A stretch of 20,918 nt of DNA, from contig DATIWM010000355.1 of assembly GCA_035519355.1 (NCBI GenBank), positions 1 to 20,918 on the forward strand, written 5' to 3'. This DNA is from DAOMFB01 sp035519355 (GTDB lineage: Bacteria; Acidobacteriota; Thermoanaerobaculia; UBA5066). A program made the translations under genes and the position numbers. This document shows, piece by piece, positions 9,178 to 16,722 of the stretch; position 1 is the first letter of the stretch, and each line of letters starts with the position of its first letter. The notes under the pieces are model-generated. The model was given only the letters and a program-made list of their open reading frames with translations, searched no databases and was not told where the DNA came from.

Positions 9178-9267
9178 CCGGCGGTGCGTTCGCGCCGCCG
9201 GACAGGAAGAGGTCCGGAGGGCGCGAAGGGCCACGAGCGAGCGTTTCGACCCCCTCCGGACGGAGGG
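9178..9267 (+). promoter_or_regulatory. transcription attenuator: five mutually exclusive RNA segments
   Basis: Five segments can pair only with their neighbours. Segment 1 (9178-9187) pairs with segment 2 (9192-9201): 10 bp including one G-U, loop GTTC. The 3' part of segment 2, CCGGAC (9198-9203), can instead pair with GTCCGG (9212-9217), the start of segment 3. Segment 3 GTCCGGAGGG (9212-9221) is perfectly complementary over 10 nt to segment 4 CCCTCCGGAC (9252-9261); CGAA/TTCG pairs inside can extend this antiterminator. Segment 4 can instead pair with segment 5 GGAGGG (9262-9267) as the terminator. So 1:2 plus 3:4 gives read-through, and 2:3 plus 4:5 gives termination. Segment 1 starts 1 nt after the leader stop codon, so a ribosome at the stop would cover it while one stalled at His/Trp/Tyr would not. 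Pairings are seen in the sequence; the switching is inference by analogy with the his and trp attenuators. Confidence 0.75.
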
Positions 9268-9273
9268 TTTTTT
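9252..9273 (+). terminator. intrinsic terminator of the attenuator
   Basis: CCCTCC (9252-9257), loop GGAC, GGAGGG (9262-9267), followed directly by six T residues (9268-9273). Six T in a row is striking in this GC-rich window. Its 3' arm is also the only Shine-Dalgarno-like sequence before the aroDE start, so the folded terminator would also block translation. Confidence 0.85.
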
Positions 9274-9276
9274 CGT

Positions 9277-10785
9277 TTGGCCCTGACGGCTGAAAAGACC
9301 TCGATCGTCGGGTCGCTGGCTCCCGCGTCGGTGGCGGAGGCCCGGGCGGCCGCGCCGCTCGCGGCCTCATCCGACCTCGTGGAGGTCCGCCTCGACGCTC
9401 TCCGGGGCCCGGGGGATCCCGGCGCCCTTCGGGCGTGCTTCGAGGGAAAGACCCTCGTGGCGACGCTTCGTTCGGCGCCCGAGGGGGGCGGCTTCGCGGG
9501 AAGCGGCCCTGAGGCCCGGTCGATCCTCTCGAGGGCGCTCGCGGCCGGGTTCGATCTCGTCGACGTCGAGTTCCGGGCCGGGGAGAACGCCGGACTTCTG
9601 GGATTGCCTCCGGAGAAGGTGATCGTCTCCGTCCACGACCTCGACGGACTCCCGCCGGATCTCCCGGGTCTCGCAGGCCGGATGGCCGAGACGGGCGCCC
9701 GCCACGTGAAGATCGTCGGGACGGCGAACGACTCCTCGGACGCGCTCAGGATTCTCGAGGCGCAGGCGGCCCTCGCGGGACGGAACGTCTCGTTTCTCGC
9801 CATGGGCGAAGCCGGCGTGGCCACGCGGATCCTCGCGCCGTATCTCGGTGCGCCGCTCGCGTACGCGACGCTCGTCCCGGGGCGGGGAACGGCGCCGGGC
9901 CAGATCGAGGCCGGGGACCTCGGGGGGATCTACGGCGTCGGCCGGCCGCGGACGATCCGGCGGCTCTTCGCGCTCCTCGGCAGCCGCGCCACCCATTCCT
10001 TCTCTCCGGCGCTCCACAACGCGAACTTCGAGGCTCTCGGGGAGGAGTCGCTCTACGTCCCGTTCGTCCTCCGGTCCCTCGCCCGCGAGCTGGCCGCTCT
10101 CCGCGACGGCCTCTCCCGCCTCGGCCTGCCGTTCGCCGGGGCGTCGGTGACGATCCCTTTCAAGCAAGAGGCGGCGGCGGCTGCGGGCGCCCCGGAACCG
10201 GTCAACACGCTGCTCTTCCCGAAAGAAGGCGGCATCCTTTCGGCCAACACCGATCGAGAGGCGCTGGAGGTGCTGGTTTCTTCCGCAAAGAAGGGAGAAC
10301 GGGCTCTCGTTCTCGGTGCCGGAGGATTAGGGAGAGTTGCCGTGGCACTCTTGCTGAGGAAAGGTTACGAAGTCTTCCTCTTCAGCCGACCCGAGCAGCA
10401 GGGGCGCGAGGTGGCCGCTTCGCTCGGCGTCCCTTTCATTTCGGACGATTTCTCTTCGGTCTCTCCTCGCGTCCTCGTCAACGCCACCCCGCTGGGTCTC
10501 GGTGCCGACGACCCGCTCCCCTGCGATCCATCGCTTCTCGCGCCCGGCCTTCTCGTCGTCGACGCGCCGTACCGGGCCTTCGGAACGGCGCTGACCCGGG
10601 CGGCACGCGCCGCCGGCTGCGACGTCGTGGACGGTTTCGCGATCCTCCTGGCCCAGGCGGCCGGGCAGGCGGAGCTCTTCACCGGGCGGCCCGTCTCCGC
10701 CGGCGAGCTGGCCTCCCGGCTTCCCGCGGATAAGCGGAGTCTTTTCGCTTCGACGGCGCCGGCGCCTTCCGGAATCCCGAGATGA
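9277..10785 (+). CDS. aroDE: bifunctional 3-dehydroquinate dehydratase (type I) / shikimate dehydrogenase
   Basis: Two consecutive shikimate-pathway steps in one 502-residue protein: 3-dehydroquinate to 3-dehydroshikimate, then NADPH reduction to shikimate. Residues about 8-220 are the type I dehydratase: EVRLDAL at 36-42, catalytic His120 (VSVHDLDG) and Schiff-base Lys145 (HVKIVGTAND). Residues about 225-495 are AroE: SFSPALHN (241-248), catalytic Lys296 in VTIPFK, Asn310 (PVNTL), Asp327 (NTDREAL, usually NTDG), nucleotide-binding GAGGLG (348-353), NATPLGL and AQAAGQAELFTG. The order matches the plant DHQ-SDH fusion. TTG at 9277 is chosen: it follows the attenuator, has GGAGGG (9262-9267) upstream at a slightly long spacing, and begins just before the conserved fold. 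An in-frame GTG at 9184 lies inside the attenuator and is rejected. The stop overlaps the next start (ATGA). Confidence 0.93.
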   Translation: MALTAEKTSIVGSLAPASVAEARAAAPLAASSDLVEVRLDALRGPGDPGALRACFEGKTLVATLRSAPEGGGFAGSGPEARSILSRALAAGFDLVDVEFRAGENAGLLGLPPEKVIVSVHDLDGLPPDLPGLAGRMAETGARHVKIVGTANDSSDALRILEAQAALAGRNVSFLAMGEAGVATRILAPYLGAPLAYATLVPGRGTAPGQIEAGDLGGIYGVGRPRTIRRLFALLGSRATHSFSPALHNANFEALGEESLYVPFVLRSLARELAALRDGLSRLGLPFAGASVTIPFKQEAAAAAGAPEPVNTLLFPKEGGILSANTDREALEVLVSSAKKGERALVLGAGGLGRVAVALLLRKGYEVFLFSRPEQQGREVAASLGVPFISDDFSSVSPRVLVNATPLGLGADDPLPCDPSLLAPGLLVVDAPYRAFGTALTRAARAAGCDVVDGFAILLAQAAGQAELFTGRPVSAGELASRLPADKRSLFASTAPAPSGIPR

Positions 10786-12389
10786 GCCCCGCTCCCGACC
10801 CGAACCTCCCGCGCGGCGTCTCGGCCTTTCTGTTCGAGGCGGCCGCACGCCGGCGGCGCGCCGAAGAGGCGGTCGTCTCACGCCTCCTGGCGGCCGGCCT
10901 GAAGGAGGTGATCCTCCCGGTCCTCGACTACGCCGACCCCTACCGGGGCGTGACGGCGGAAGGGGACGAGCGGCTCTACCGGTTCATCGACCGCGAGGGG
11001 CAGACCCTCTCGCTCCGGGCCGACTTCACGCCGATGGCGGCGCGCGTCGTGGCGCCGCGCCTCGGAGCGGCGGCGCTCCCCGTGTCGCTCTTCTACCGGG
11101 GCGACGTGGTCCGCGACGAGCCGACCGGCGTGGGGCGGGCCCGGGAATTCGCGCAGGTCGGGGCCGAACGGTACGGAGACCCGTCGCCCGAGGCCGACGA
11201 GGCGATGCTCGCGCTGGCGCTCTCCTGCCTTTCGGACCTCCCGACGGAGCGTCTCCGCGTGACCCTCGGCCACGCCGACCTCCTGCCGCGCCTCCTCGCG
11301 GCGGCCGCCCCGGCGCTCGCCGGCGACGACCTCCTCGCGGACGCGCGGAGCCGACGCGTGACGGCCGTGGCGCGGCAGCTCCGCGAAGCGGGCGCCGAAG
11401 CGAACGCGGCCCGGGAGATCGGACGGTCGCTCCTCTCGGGCTTCGACCCCGCCTCGCCCCTCTTCGCGACGAGCGGCCTGAGGTCGGCGGCGGAGGCGCT
11501 GCGGCGCGCCGCCGCGGCCGCGCGAACGATTCGACCGGGCGTCTCCGTCGTGGTCGATCTCGCCGGAACGCCGTCGACCCCCTACTACACGGGTCTGACG
11601 TTCGAGATCGACGCCGCGGGCGGCGCCGCTCCGCTCGCGTCCGGCGGCCGCTACGACCGGCTCCTGGAACGGTTCGGGCCCGCCGCGCCGGCCCTCGGCT
11701 TCTGCATCGGCCTCGAGTCGCTCGCCTCCGCCCTCGAGGCGGCTGGCGGTGCGGGCCCGCCGAGGCCTCTTCGCGTGGCGGTCGGCAAGGGGCGCCTCCT
11801 CGCGAGGGCCCTCGACGCGCTCCGCGCGGCGGGCCTCGACCTCCCGGATCCGGACGGCCGGCGGCTGGTCGTGCCGGACCGCCTCGGACGGGCCGAGCTC
11901 CTCCTTCTCAAGGACGACGACGTCCCGACCTACGTCGCGCACGGCGGCGCCGACCTGGGCATCGTCGGAAGCGACCGGGTCGAGGAGTCGGGCGAGGAGG
12001 TCTTCTCGCCGGTCGAGCTGCCGTTCGGGGCGTGCCGGCTCTCGCTCATCGGCCGCGCGGGAGAGGCCCCGGCGGCGAACGGGCACCCGGTGCGCGTCGG
12101 GACGAAGTACCGGCGCACGGCGACGCGGTTCTTCGACGCGCGGAAGGTTCCCTGCGAGATCGTTCCGCTGGCCGGGTCGGTCGAGCTGGCGGCGGCGCTG
12201 TGCCTGACGGACGTCGTGGTCGACCTGATCGAGACGGGGTCGACGATGGCGGCCCACGGCCTGACCGAGATCGAGACGATCTCGGAGAGCCGCGCGGTCC
12301 TCATCGCGGGACGCTCGGCGCTCGTCTCGCGCCGCGAGGAAGTGGCCGCTCTCGTGGAACGGCTTCGCGCCTTCGGGGAGAGGCCGTGA
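10782..12389 (+). CDS. hisZG: fused ATP phosphoribosyltransferase: regulatory subunit HisZ + short catalytic subunit HisG
   Basis: First and committed step of histidine synthesis, ATP + PRPP to phosphoribosyl-ATP. Residues about 1-318 are HisZ, a histidyl-tRNA-synthetase-like regulatory subunit: SLRADFTPMAARVV (77-90), motif-2-like GRAREFAQVGAE (118-129), YYTGLTFEI (268-276) and SGGRYDRLLERFG (287-299). Residues about 329-535 are a short-form HisG: VGKGRLL (334-340), LGIVGSDRVEE (392-402) and the PRPP loop VVDLIETGSTMAA (479-491). Normally these are two proteins forming a hetero-octamer inhibited by histidine through HisZ. Here a linker of about 10 residues (AAGGAGPPRP) joins them with no stop or frame break. 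Length (535) equals the sum of the two. An internal GTG at codon 331 could restart HisG, but it has no good ribosome-binding site. It overlaps aroDE by 4 nt. Confidence 0.93.
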   Translation: MSPAPDPNLPRGVSAFLFEAAARRRRAEEAVVSRLLAAGLKEVILPVLDYADPYRGVTAEGDERLYRFIDREGQTLSLRADFTPMAARVVAPRLGAAALPVSLFYRGDVVRDEPTGVGRAREFAQVGAERYGDPSPEADEAMLALALSCLSDLPTERLRVTLGHADLLPRLLAAAAPALAGDDLLADARSRRVTAVARQLREAGAEANAAREIGRSLLSGFDPASPLFATSGLRSAAEALRRAAAAARTIRPGVSVVVDLAGTPSTPYYTGLTFEIDAAGGAAPLASGGRYDRLLERFGPAAPALGFCIGLESLASALEAAGGAGPPRPLRVAVGKGRLLARALDALRAAGLDLPDPDGRRLVVPDRLGRAELLLLKDDDVPTYVAHGGADLGIVGSDRVEESGEEVFSPVELPFGACRLSLIGRAGEAPAANGHPVRVGTKYRRTATRFFDARKVPCEIVPLAGSVELAAALCLTDVVVDLIETGSTMAAHGLTEIETISESRAVLIAGRSALVSRREEVAALVERLRAFGERP

Positions 12390-13669
12390 TGAAGCTCCTC
12401 GACGCGCGAACGCCGAAGGGAAGACGCGAACTGCATGCGCTTCTCGGATCGCGTCGCGCCTCGCCTGACTTCAGGACGCTGCGCGAGGTGCTGCCCGTCG
12501 TGGAAGAGGTTCTTCGAGGGGGAAGAAGGGCCCTCGTACGGTACGTCCGTCGATTCGACGGCGTTTCTCTTCCTTCTCGGAAGCTCTTCGTCGATCCTTC
12601 TCTCGGCCTGCCCCCGGCGGTGGACGCCTCGTTCGTCCGCGCCTTCCGTCTGGCGCGCCGGCGGATCGAGGCGTATCACCGCCGCCAGCTTCCGAAGGGC
12701 TTTGCCGCGAGGGACGCCCTCGGCGTCCGTTTCGTCGAGACGCCGTTTCCCCTCGACTCGGCCGGCGTCTACGTCCCCGGAGGACGGGCGTTCTATCCCT
12801 CGTCGCTCCTGATGGGCGTCGTCCCGGCGCAGGTGGCCGGCGTCCCGAGGATCGTCGTGGCGACGCCGCCGCGCGCCTACGTCGGCTGCCCGGAGCTTCG
12901 ATGGGCGCTCCGGGAGCTCGGGATCCGCGAGGTGCTCCTCGCGGGCGGCGCGCACGGAATCGCCGGGCTCGTCTCGGTGGCCGGCTGCGCGAAGGTGGTC
13001 GGTCCCGGCAACCGGTACGTCGCGGCGGCGAAACACCTCGTGTCGTCGCTCGTCTCGGTGGACCTTCCCGCCGGCCCGTCCGAAGTGCTGATCGTGGCAT
13101 CCGCGGGCGCGCGGGCCGACCTCGTCGCGGCGGACCTCCTCGCACAGGCGGAGCACGATCCCGACGCCGTCTGCCTCCTCTTCACGGACTCCGCCCGGCT
13201 GGCCGCGGCGGTTCCGTCCCAACTCGCCGCCCAGCTCGCGCGGTTCGAGGAGAGGTCGGCGCGGAAGGTCATGCGGATCGCGCTCGGCCGCGGCCGCATC
13301 GTCCTGTTTCCCGGAATCGCGCGCGCCGTCGCGGCGGCGGCCGCGGCCGCCGCCGAGCACGTCCAGGTGATGGGACGGGAGGCCGAGAAGCACGCGAGCC
13401 GGCTTCTGCCCACCGCCGGAGCGCTCTTCGTCGGCGCCTCGACGCCGACGGCGTTCGGCGACTACGTGGCGGGCCCGAATCACGTCCTGCCGACGGGGGG
13501 CGCGGCCCGGAGCTTCTCCGGCCTCTCCGTCCGGGACTTCTTCCGCTGGGGCCGGAGCGTCTCGGCGGCGCCGGAAGCGGCCCGCCGCCTCGCCCGCGCC
13601 GCGGCGGTCCTGGCGCGCTTCGAGGGGCTCGTGGCGCACGAGCGGTCCGCGGCGCGGAGGCTCCCGTGA
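12389..13669 (+). CDS. hisD: histidinol dehydrogenase
   Basis: Performs the last two oxidations, L-histidinol to L-histidine with NAD, using zinc. The 426 residues show the family motifs in order: GVYVPGGRAFYPSSLLM (126-142), GPGNRYVAAAK (205-215), DLPAGPSEVLI (225-235), QAEHDPDA with zinc ligands Gln253 and His256, the catalytic pair Glu323-His324 (AAEHVQVM), Asp358 in FGDYVAGPNH and C-terminal His417 in LVAHERS. Length is normal. One difference is GGAHGIAG at 186-193, where most relatives have GGAQAIAA. The ATG shares one base with the hisZG stop (TGATG). An in-frame GTG lies immediately before the ATG and would change only one residue. Confidence 0.96.
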   Translation: MKLLDARTPKGRRELHALLGSRRASPDFRTLREVLPVVEEVLRGGRRALVRYVRRFDGVSLPSRKLFVDPSLGLPPAVDASFVRAFRLARRRIEAYHRRQLPKGFAARDALGVRFVETPFPLDSAGVYVPGGRAFYPSSLLMGVVPAQVAGVPRIVVATPPRAYVGCPELRWALRELGIREVLLAGGAHGIAGLVSVAGCAKVVGPGNRYVAAAKHLVSSLVSVDLPAGPSEVLIVASAGARADLVAADLLAQAEHDPDAVCLLFTDSARLAAAVPSQLAAQLARFEERSARKVMRIALGRGRIVLFPGIARAVAAAAAAAAEHVQVMGREAEKHASRLLPTAGALFVGASTPTAFGDYVAGPNHVLPTGGAARSFSGLSVRDFFRWGRSVSAAPEAARRLARAAAVLARFEGLVAHERSAARRLP

Positions 13670-14748
13670 GGAGAGCGGTCCCGGTCCGGCCCGAGATCCG
13701 CGCGCTTCGCGCGTACTCTTTCGCCACCGAGGCGCCCGTTCCGGTGAGAGCGAAGCTCGACTTCAACGAGTCGCCATACGACGTTCCGGACGAGATCAAG
13801 CAGCGGGTGGCGTCCCGGCTTCTGGCGCGGCGCTGGGCCCTCTACCCCGAGTTCGGTGCGGGGCGCCTCCGGCGCGCCATCGCGGCGTCGGTGGGCCGGC
13901 ACGCGGAGGAGATCCGGGTCGGGAACGGGTCGGGGGAGGCGATCCTTGCGGCTCTGAGCGTCTTCGCGGGGGGCGGCGGGACGATTCTCCTGACGCCGCC
14001 CACCTTTTCACTCTACCCGCAGCTCGCCGCGATCGCCGGGGCGCGGATCGCGGAGGTTCCCCTGTCGGGCGACGATTTCGTCTTCGACGAAGACGCGCTC
14101 CTTTCCGCCGTTCGGTCGAACCCCGGAGCGGTCCCGCTCCTCTGCTCGCCGAACAACCCGACCGGCGGGACGGTGCGGCCGGAGTTCCTGCGCCGGCTCG
14201 CGCGGGCCGCGCCGGTCGTTCTCGTCGACCAGGCCTACGTCGACTTCGCGCCGGAAGACGCGAGCGCGCTTCCGCTCGTTTCGGAGTGCGAAAACGTGGT
14301 CGTCTTCCGGACCCTCTCGAAGGCCTTTTCGGCGGCGGGCTTCCGGATCGGATATGCCGTGGCGCCGCCCGACCTCGCCTCCGAGATCGGCAAGGCGATC
14401 CTGCCGTTCAACGTGGACCTCGCCTCGGAAGAGCTGGCTGTCGCCCTGCTCGAGGATCCCGGTCCCGCCCGGGCGCGGGTCGCGGAGATCGTCGCGGAGC
14501 GCGAGCGCCTCGCCGCGGCGCTCCGGGCCCTCGGGGCGAAAGTGGCCCCGGCGGCCGGGAACTTCGTCTTCGTGGCGCCGCCCCGCGGCGGGGCCGGGGC
14601 CGTCCGGCAGGCGCTTCTCCTCCGCGGCGTCCTCGTCCGGGACCTCGGAGAGTCCGCGCCGGGCCGGCTCCGGGTGACCGTGGGGCGGCGGGAGGAGAAC
14701 GACCTCTTCCTCGCCGAGTTTTCGCGCGCCCTGAAGGAGGCGACATGA
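13666..14748 (+). CDS. hisC: histidinol-phosphate aminotransferase
   Basis: A PLP enzyme that makes histidinol phosphate from imidazole-acetol phosphate and glutamate. The 360-residue fold-type I aminotransferase has LDFNESPY (31-38), GNGSGEAI (87-94), SPNNPTGG (161-168), VDQAYVDF (187-194), PLP-binding Lys219 in TLSKAFSAAGFRIGY, and LRVTVG (335-340) with the substrate-carboxylate Arg336. HisC enzymes can also act on aromatic keto acids, which matters in an operon that also serves aromatic synthesis; specificity cannot be read from the sequence. The GTG at 13666 is chosen because it gives a GTGA overlap with hisD and has GGAGG 7 nt upstream. The frame is open much further upstream but inside hisD. 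Confidence 0.95.
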   Translation: MRRAVPVRPEIRALRAYSFATEAPVPVRAKLDFNESPYDVPDEIKQRVASRLLARRWALYPEFGAGRLRRAIAASVGRHAEEIRVGNGSGEAILAALSVFAGGGGTILLTPPTFSLYPQLAAIAGARIAEVPLSGDDFVFDEDALLSAVRSNPGAVPLLCSPNNPTGGTVRPEFLRRLARAAPVVLVDQAYVDFAPEDASALPLVSECENVVVFRTLSKAFSAAGFRIGYAVAPPDLASEIGKAILPFNVDLASEELAVALLEDPGPARARVAEIVAERERLAAALRALGAKVAPAAGNFVFVAPPRGGAGAVRQALLLRGVLVRDLGESAPGRLRVTVGRREENDLFLAEFSRALKEAT

Positions 14749-15341
14749 ACCGGACCGGTCGATTCTCGCGGACGACGAAAGAGACGTCGGTCGAGCTCTC
14801 TCTCGACATCGACGGCACGGGACGGGCCGAGGTGGCGACGCCGGTCGGCTTCCTGTCGCACATGCTCGAGACGGTGGCGAAGCACGGGCGCCTCGACCTC
14901 GTGGTGAAGGCCGCCGGCGACACGCAGATCGACGCGCACCACACCGTCGAGGACGTCGGCCTGGCGTTCGGCGAAGCGCTCTCTCTGGCCCTCGGCGACC
15001 GGTCCGGGATCGAGCGGTTCGGGGAGAGCACGGTCCCCCTCGACGAGGCCCTCGCGCGGACGGTCGTCGACCTCTCCGGGCGCCCCTACATCGTCTTCGA
15101 GTCGCCCCTCGACAAGGAGCTCCTCCTCGTGACGAAGGACTTTCCGTTCGCCCTCGTCGAGGAATTCTGGAAATCGGCCGCCTTCCGGGGGAAGCTCAAC
15201 CTCCACGTGGACGTCATCCGGGCCCGCAACGGGCACCACGCGGCCGAGGCCGTCTTCAAGTCGGCGGCCCGGGCGCTCCGGATCGCCGCCGCCCGGACGG
15301 GCTCGGGAATCGCCTCGACCAAAGGAACGCTGACCGCATGA
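14745..15341 (+). CDS. hisB: imidazoleglycerol-phosphate dehydratase (monofunctional)
   Basis: Dehydrates imidazoleglycerol phosphate to imidazole-acetol phosphate with manganese. The 198-residue protein has the metal-binding motifs DAHHTVED (63-70; His65, His66, Glu69) and GHHAAEAVFK (163-172; His164, His165, Glu168), plus STKGTL (191-196). There is no phosphatase domain, so this is not the enterobacterial bifunctional form. One unusual residue: the usual FLDHML reads FLSHML (36-41), placing Ser38 where Asp is almost always found. It overlaps hisC by 4 nt (ATGA). Confidence 0.95.
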   Translation: MNRTGRFSRTTKETSVELSLDIDGTGRAEVATPVGFLSHMLETVAKHGRLDLVVKAAGDTQIDAHHTVEDVGLAFGEALSLALGDRSGIERFGESTVPLDEALARTVVDLSGRPYIVFESPLDKELLLVTKDFPFALVEEFWKSAAFRGKLNLHVDVIRARNGHHAAEAVFKSAARALRIAAARTGSGIASTKGTLTA

Positions 15342-15955
15342 CGCCGCGCGTGACGCTCCTCGATTACGGCGTCGGGAATACGGCCTCCGTGACGCGCGCC
15401 TTCCGCCGTCTCCGGGCGGAGGTCGAGCTCACCGCCGACCCGGCGCGGGTCGCCGCGGCCGACCGGATCGTCCTCCCCGGCGTCGGGGCCTTCGCGCCGG
15501 CGCGCGAGCGGCTGGCCGCCTCCGGCCTCGACGCCGCCCTTCGGGTGGCGGTGGAGGGCGGGGCCCGCCTCCTCGGCCTCTGCCTCGGCTTCCAGCTCCT
15601 CTTCGAGGAAAGCGAGGAGTTCGGGACGACGCCGGGACTCGGCTTCGTCCCCGGCCGCGTCGCCGCGTTCGCCCCGAACGTCCGGACTCCGCACGTCGGG
15701 TGGAACGCCCTCGCGGTCGCGAAAGGGGACGGGCTCTTTTCGGGCGTCCCGTCCGGGACCTGGGTCTACTTCGTCCACTCCTTCCGTCCGGAGGGCGTTC
15801 CTTCCGGGGACGTCGCCGCGACGTGCGACCACGGCGGCCCCTTCGTGGCGGCCGTCCAGCGAGGCAACGTCTGGGGCTGCCAGTTCCACCCCGAGAAGTC
15901 GTCGGAGGCGGGACGGACGCTGCTCGCGAACTTCCTCGCGGGAGAGGCGACGTGA
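15338..15955 (+). CDS. hisH: imidazole glycerol phosphate synthase, glutaminase subunit
   Basis: Releases ammonia from glutamine for the HisF cyclase. The 205-residue class I glutamine amidotransferase has the nucleophile Cys82 in GLCLGFQLLFE and the catalytic His184 and Glu186 in QFHPEKSSE. HisH-specific features are LDYGVGN at the N-terminus (8-14), LPGVGAF (46-52), HVGWN (119-123) and YFVHSF (144-149). Start ATG overlaps the hisB stop (ATGA). It is a separate gene here, although its partner HisF carries extra domains. Confidence 0.95.
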   Translation: MTPRVTLLDYGVGNTASVTRAFRRLRAEVELTADPARVAAADRIVLPGVGAFAPARERLAASGLDAALRVAVEGGARLLGLCLGFQLLFEESEEFGTTPGLGFVPGRVAAFAPNVRTPHVGWNALAVAKGDGLFSGVPSGTWVYFVHSFRPEGVPSGDVAATCDHGGPFVAAVQRGNVWGCQFHPEKSSEAGRTLLANFLAGEAT

Positions 15956-16722
15956 GCGCCGGGCGCCTCGCCCTCTGGCCGGCCATCGACCTCTGCGAAG
16001 GGCGCGTCGTTCGCCTCCTTCAGGGGGAGCTCGATCAGACGACCGTCTACGACGGCGATCCGGCGGAGGTCGCGCGGCGCTTCGCCGCCGAGGGGGCGGA
16101 CGGCCTTCACGTGGTGGATCTCGACGCGGCCTTCGGCCGGGGGCAGAACCGCGCGAAGATCCTCGAGATCGTCGAGACAGCCGGGATCCCGGTGCAGGTC
16201 GGGGGAGGCTTCCGAACAGAGAAGGCCGTCGAGGAATTCCTGGAGGGGAAGGGTGCCGATCGGCTGGTCCTCGGCAGCCTGCCCTTCCTCGAGCGGGCGC
16301 TGTTTCTTCACCTTCTAGGAAGATTTTCTCCCTCCCGGTTCGTGGTGGCGCTGGACTGTCGGGACGGCCGGCCCACGACGTCCGGCTGGACGAAGGACGC
16401 CGCGGCGGGAGATGCGGTGAGTGTCGCGCGGGAGCTGTTCGCTCTGGGCGTCGGTTCGCTCCTGGTCACCGACGTGGCCCGCGACGGGGCGATGACCGGA
16501 CCCAACCTCGAACTCCTCTCCTCCGTCCGGGCCGTCTTCCCGGGCGAGATCCTCGCTTCGGGCGGACTCCGGGGCGAGGAGGACCTCGTCCCCGTCGACG
16601 CGGCGCTCTCCGGCGGGGCGCGGGGGGCGATCTTCGGGCGCGCGCTTCATGCGGGGGCGACGACCGTGGCGCGGCTGGCCGCCGCGCGCGGCGCGCCGGC
16701 CGCCGCCGGGAGGGAAGGATGA
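15952..16722 (+). CDS. hisA: ProFAR isomerase (HisA)
   Basis: Opens the ribose ring of ProFAR by an Amadori rearrangement. The 256-residue (beta-alpha)8 barrel has Asp13 in WPAIDLCEGRVVRL and Asp174 in VTDVARDGAMTGPNLEL, the two acid-base residues, with phosphate-binding GGGFRT (84-89) and SGGL (203-206). The related PriA of actinobacteria also does the TrpF reaction in Trp synthesis. That dual role is possible here if no trpF exists downstream, but nothing in the sequence proves it. GTG start in a GTGA overlap with hisH, preceded by GGAGAGG. Confidence 0.93.
   Translation: MSAGRLALWPAIDLCEGRVVRLLQGELDQTTVYDGDPAEVARRFAAEGADGLHVVDLDAAFGRGQNRAKILEIVETAGIPVQVGGGFRTEKAVEEFLEGKGADRLVLGSLPFLERALFLHLLGRFSPSRFVVALDCRDGRPTTSGWTKDAAAGDAVSVARELFALGVGSLLVTDVARDGAMTGPNLELLSSVRAVFPGEILASGGLRGEEDLVPVDAALSGGARGAIFGRALHAGATTVARLAAARGAPAAAGREG

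Noticed and set aside
9184..9276. GTG at 9184 as the aroDE start
   Set aside because: The frame is open, but the extension would be encoded by the attenuator and terminator, is Arg/Gly/Pro-rich and precedes the normal beginning of the AroD fold.
9103..9276. tRNA, T-box or riboswitch in the cysS-aroDE spacer
   Set aside because: No cloverleaf, no T-box consensus and no known riboswitch core; the leader peptide and pairing segments account for most of it.
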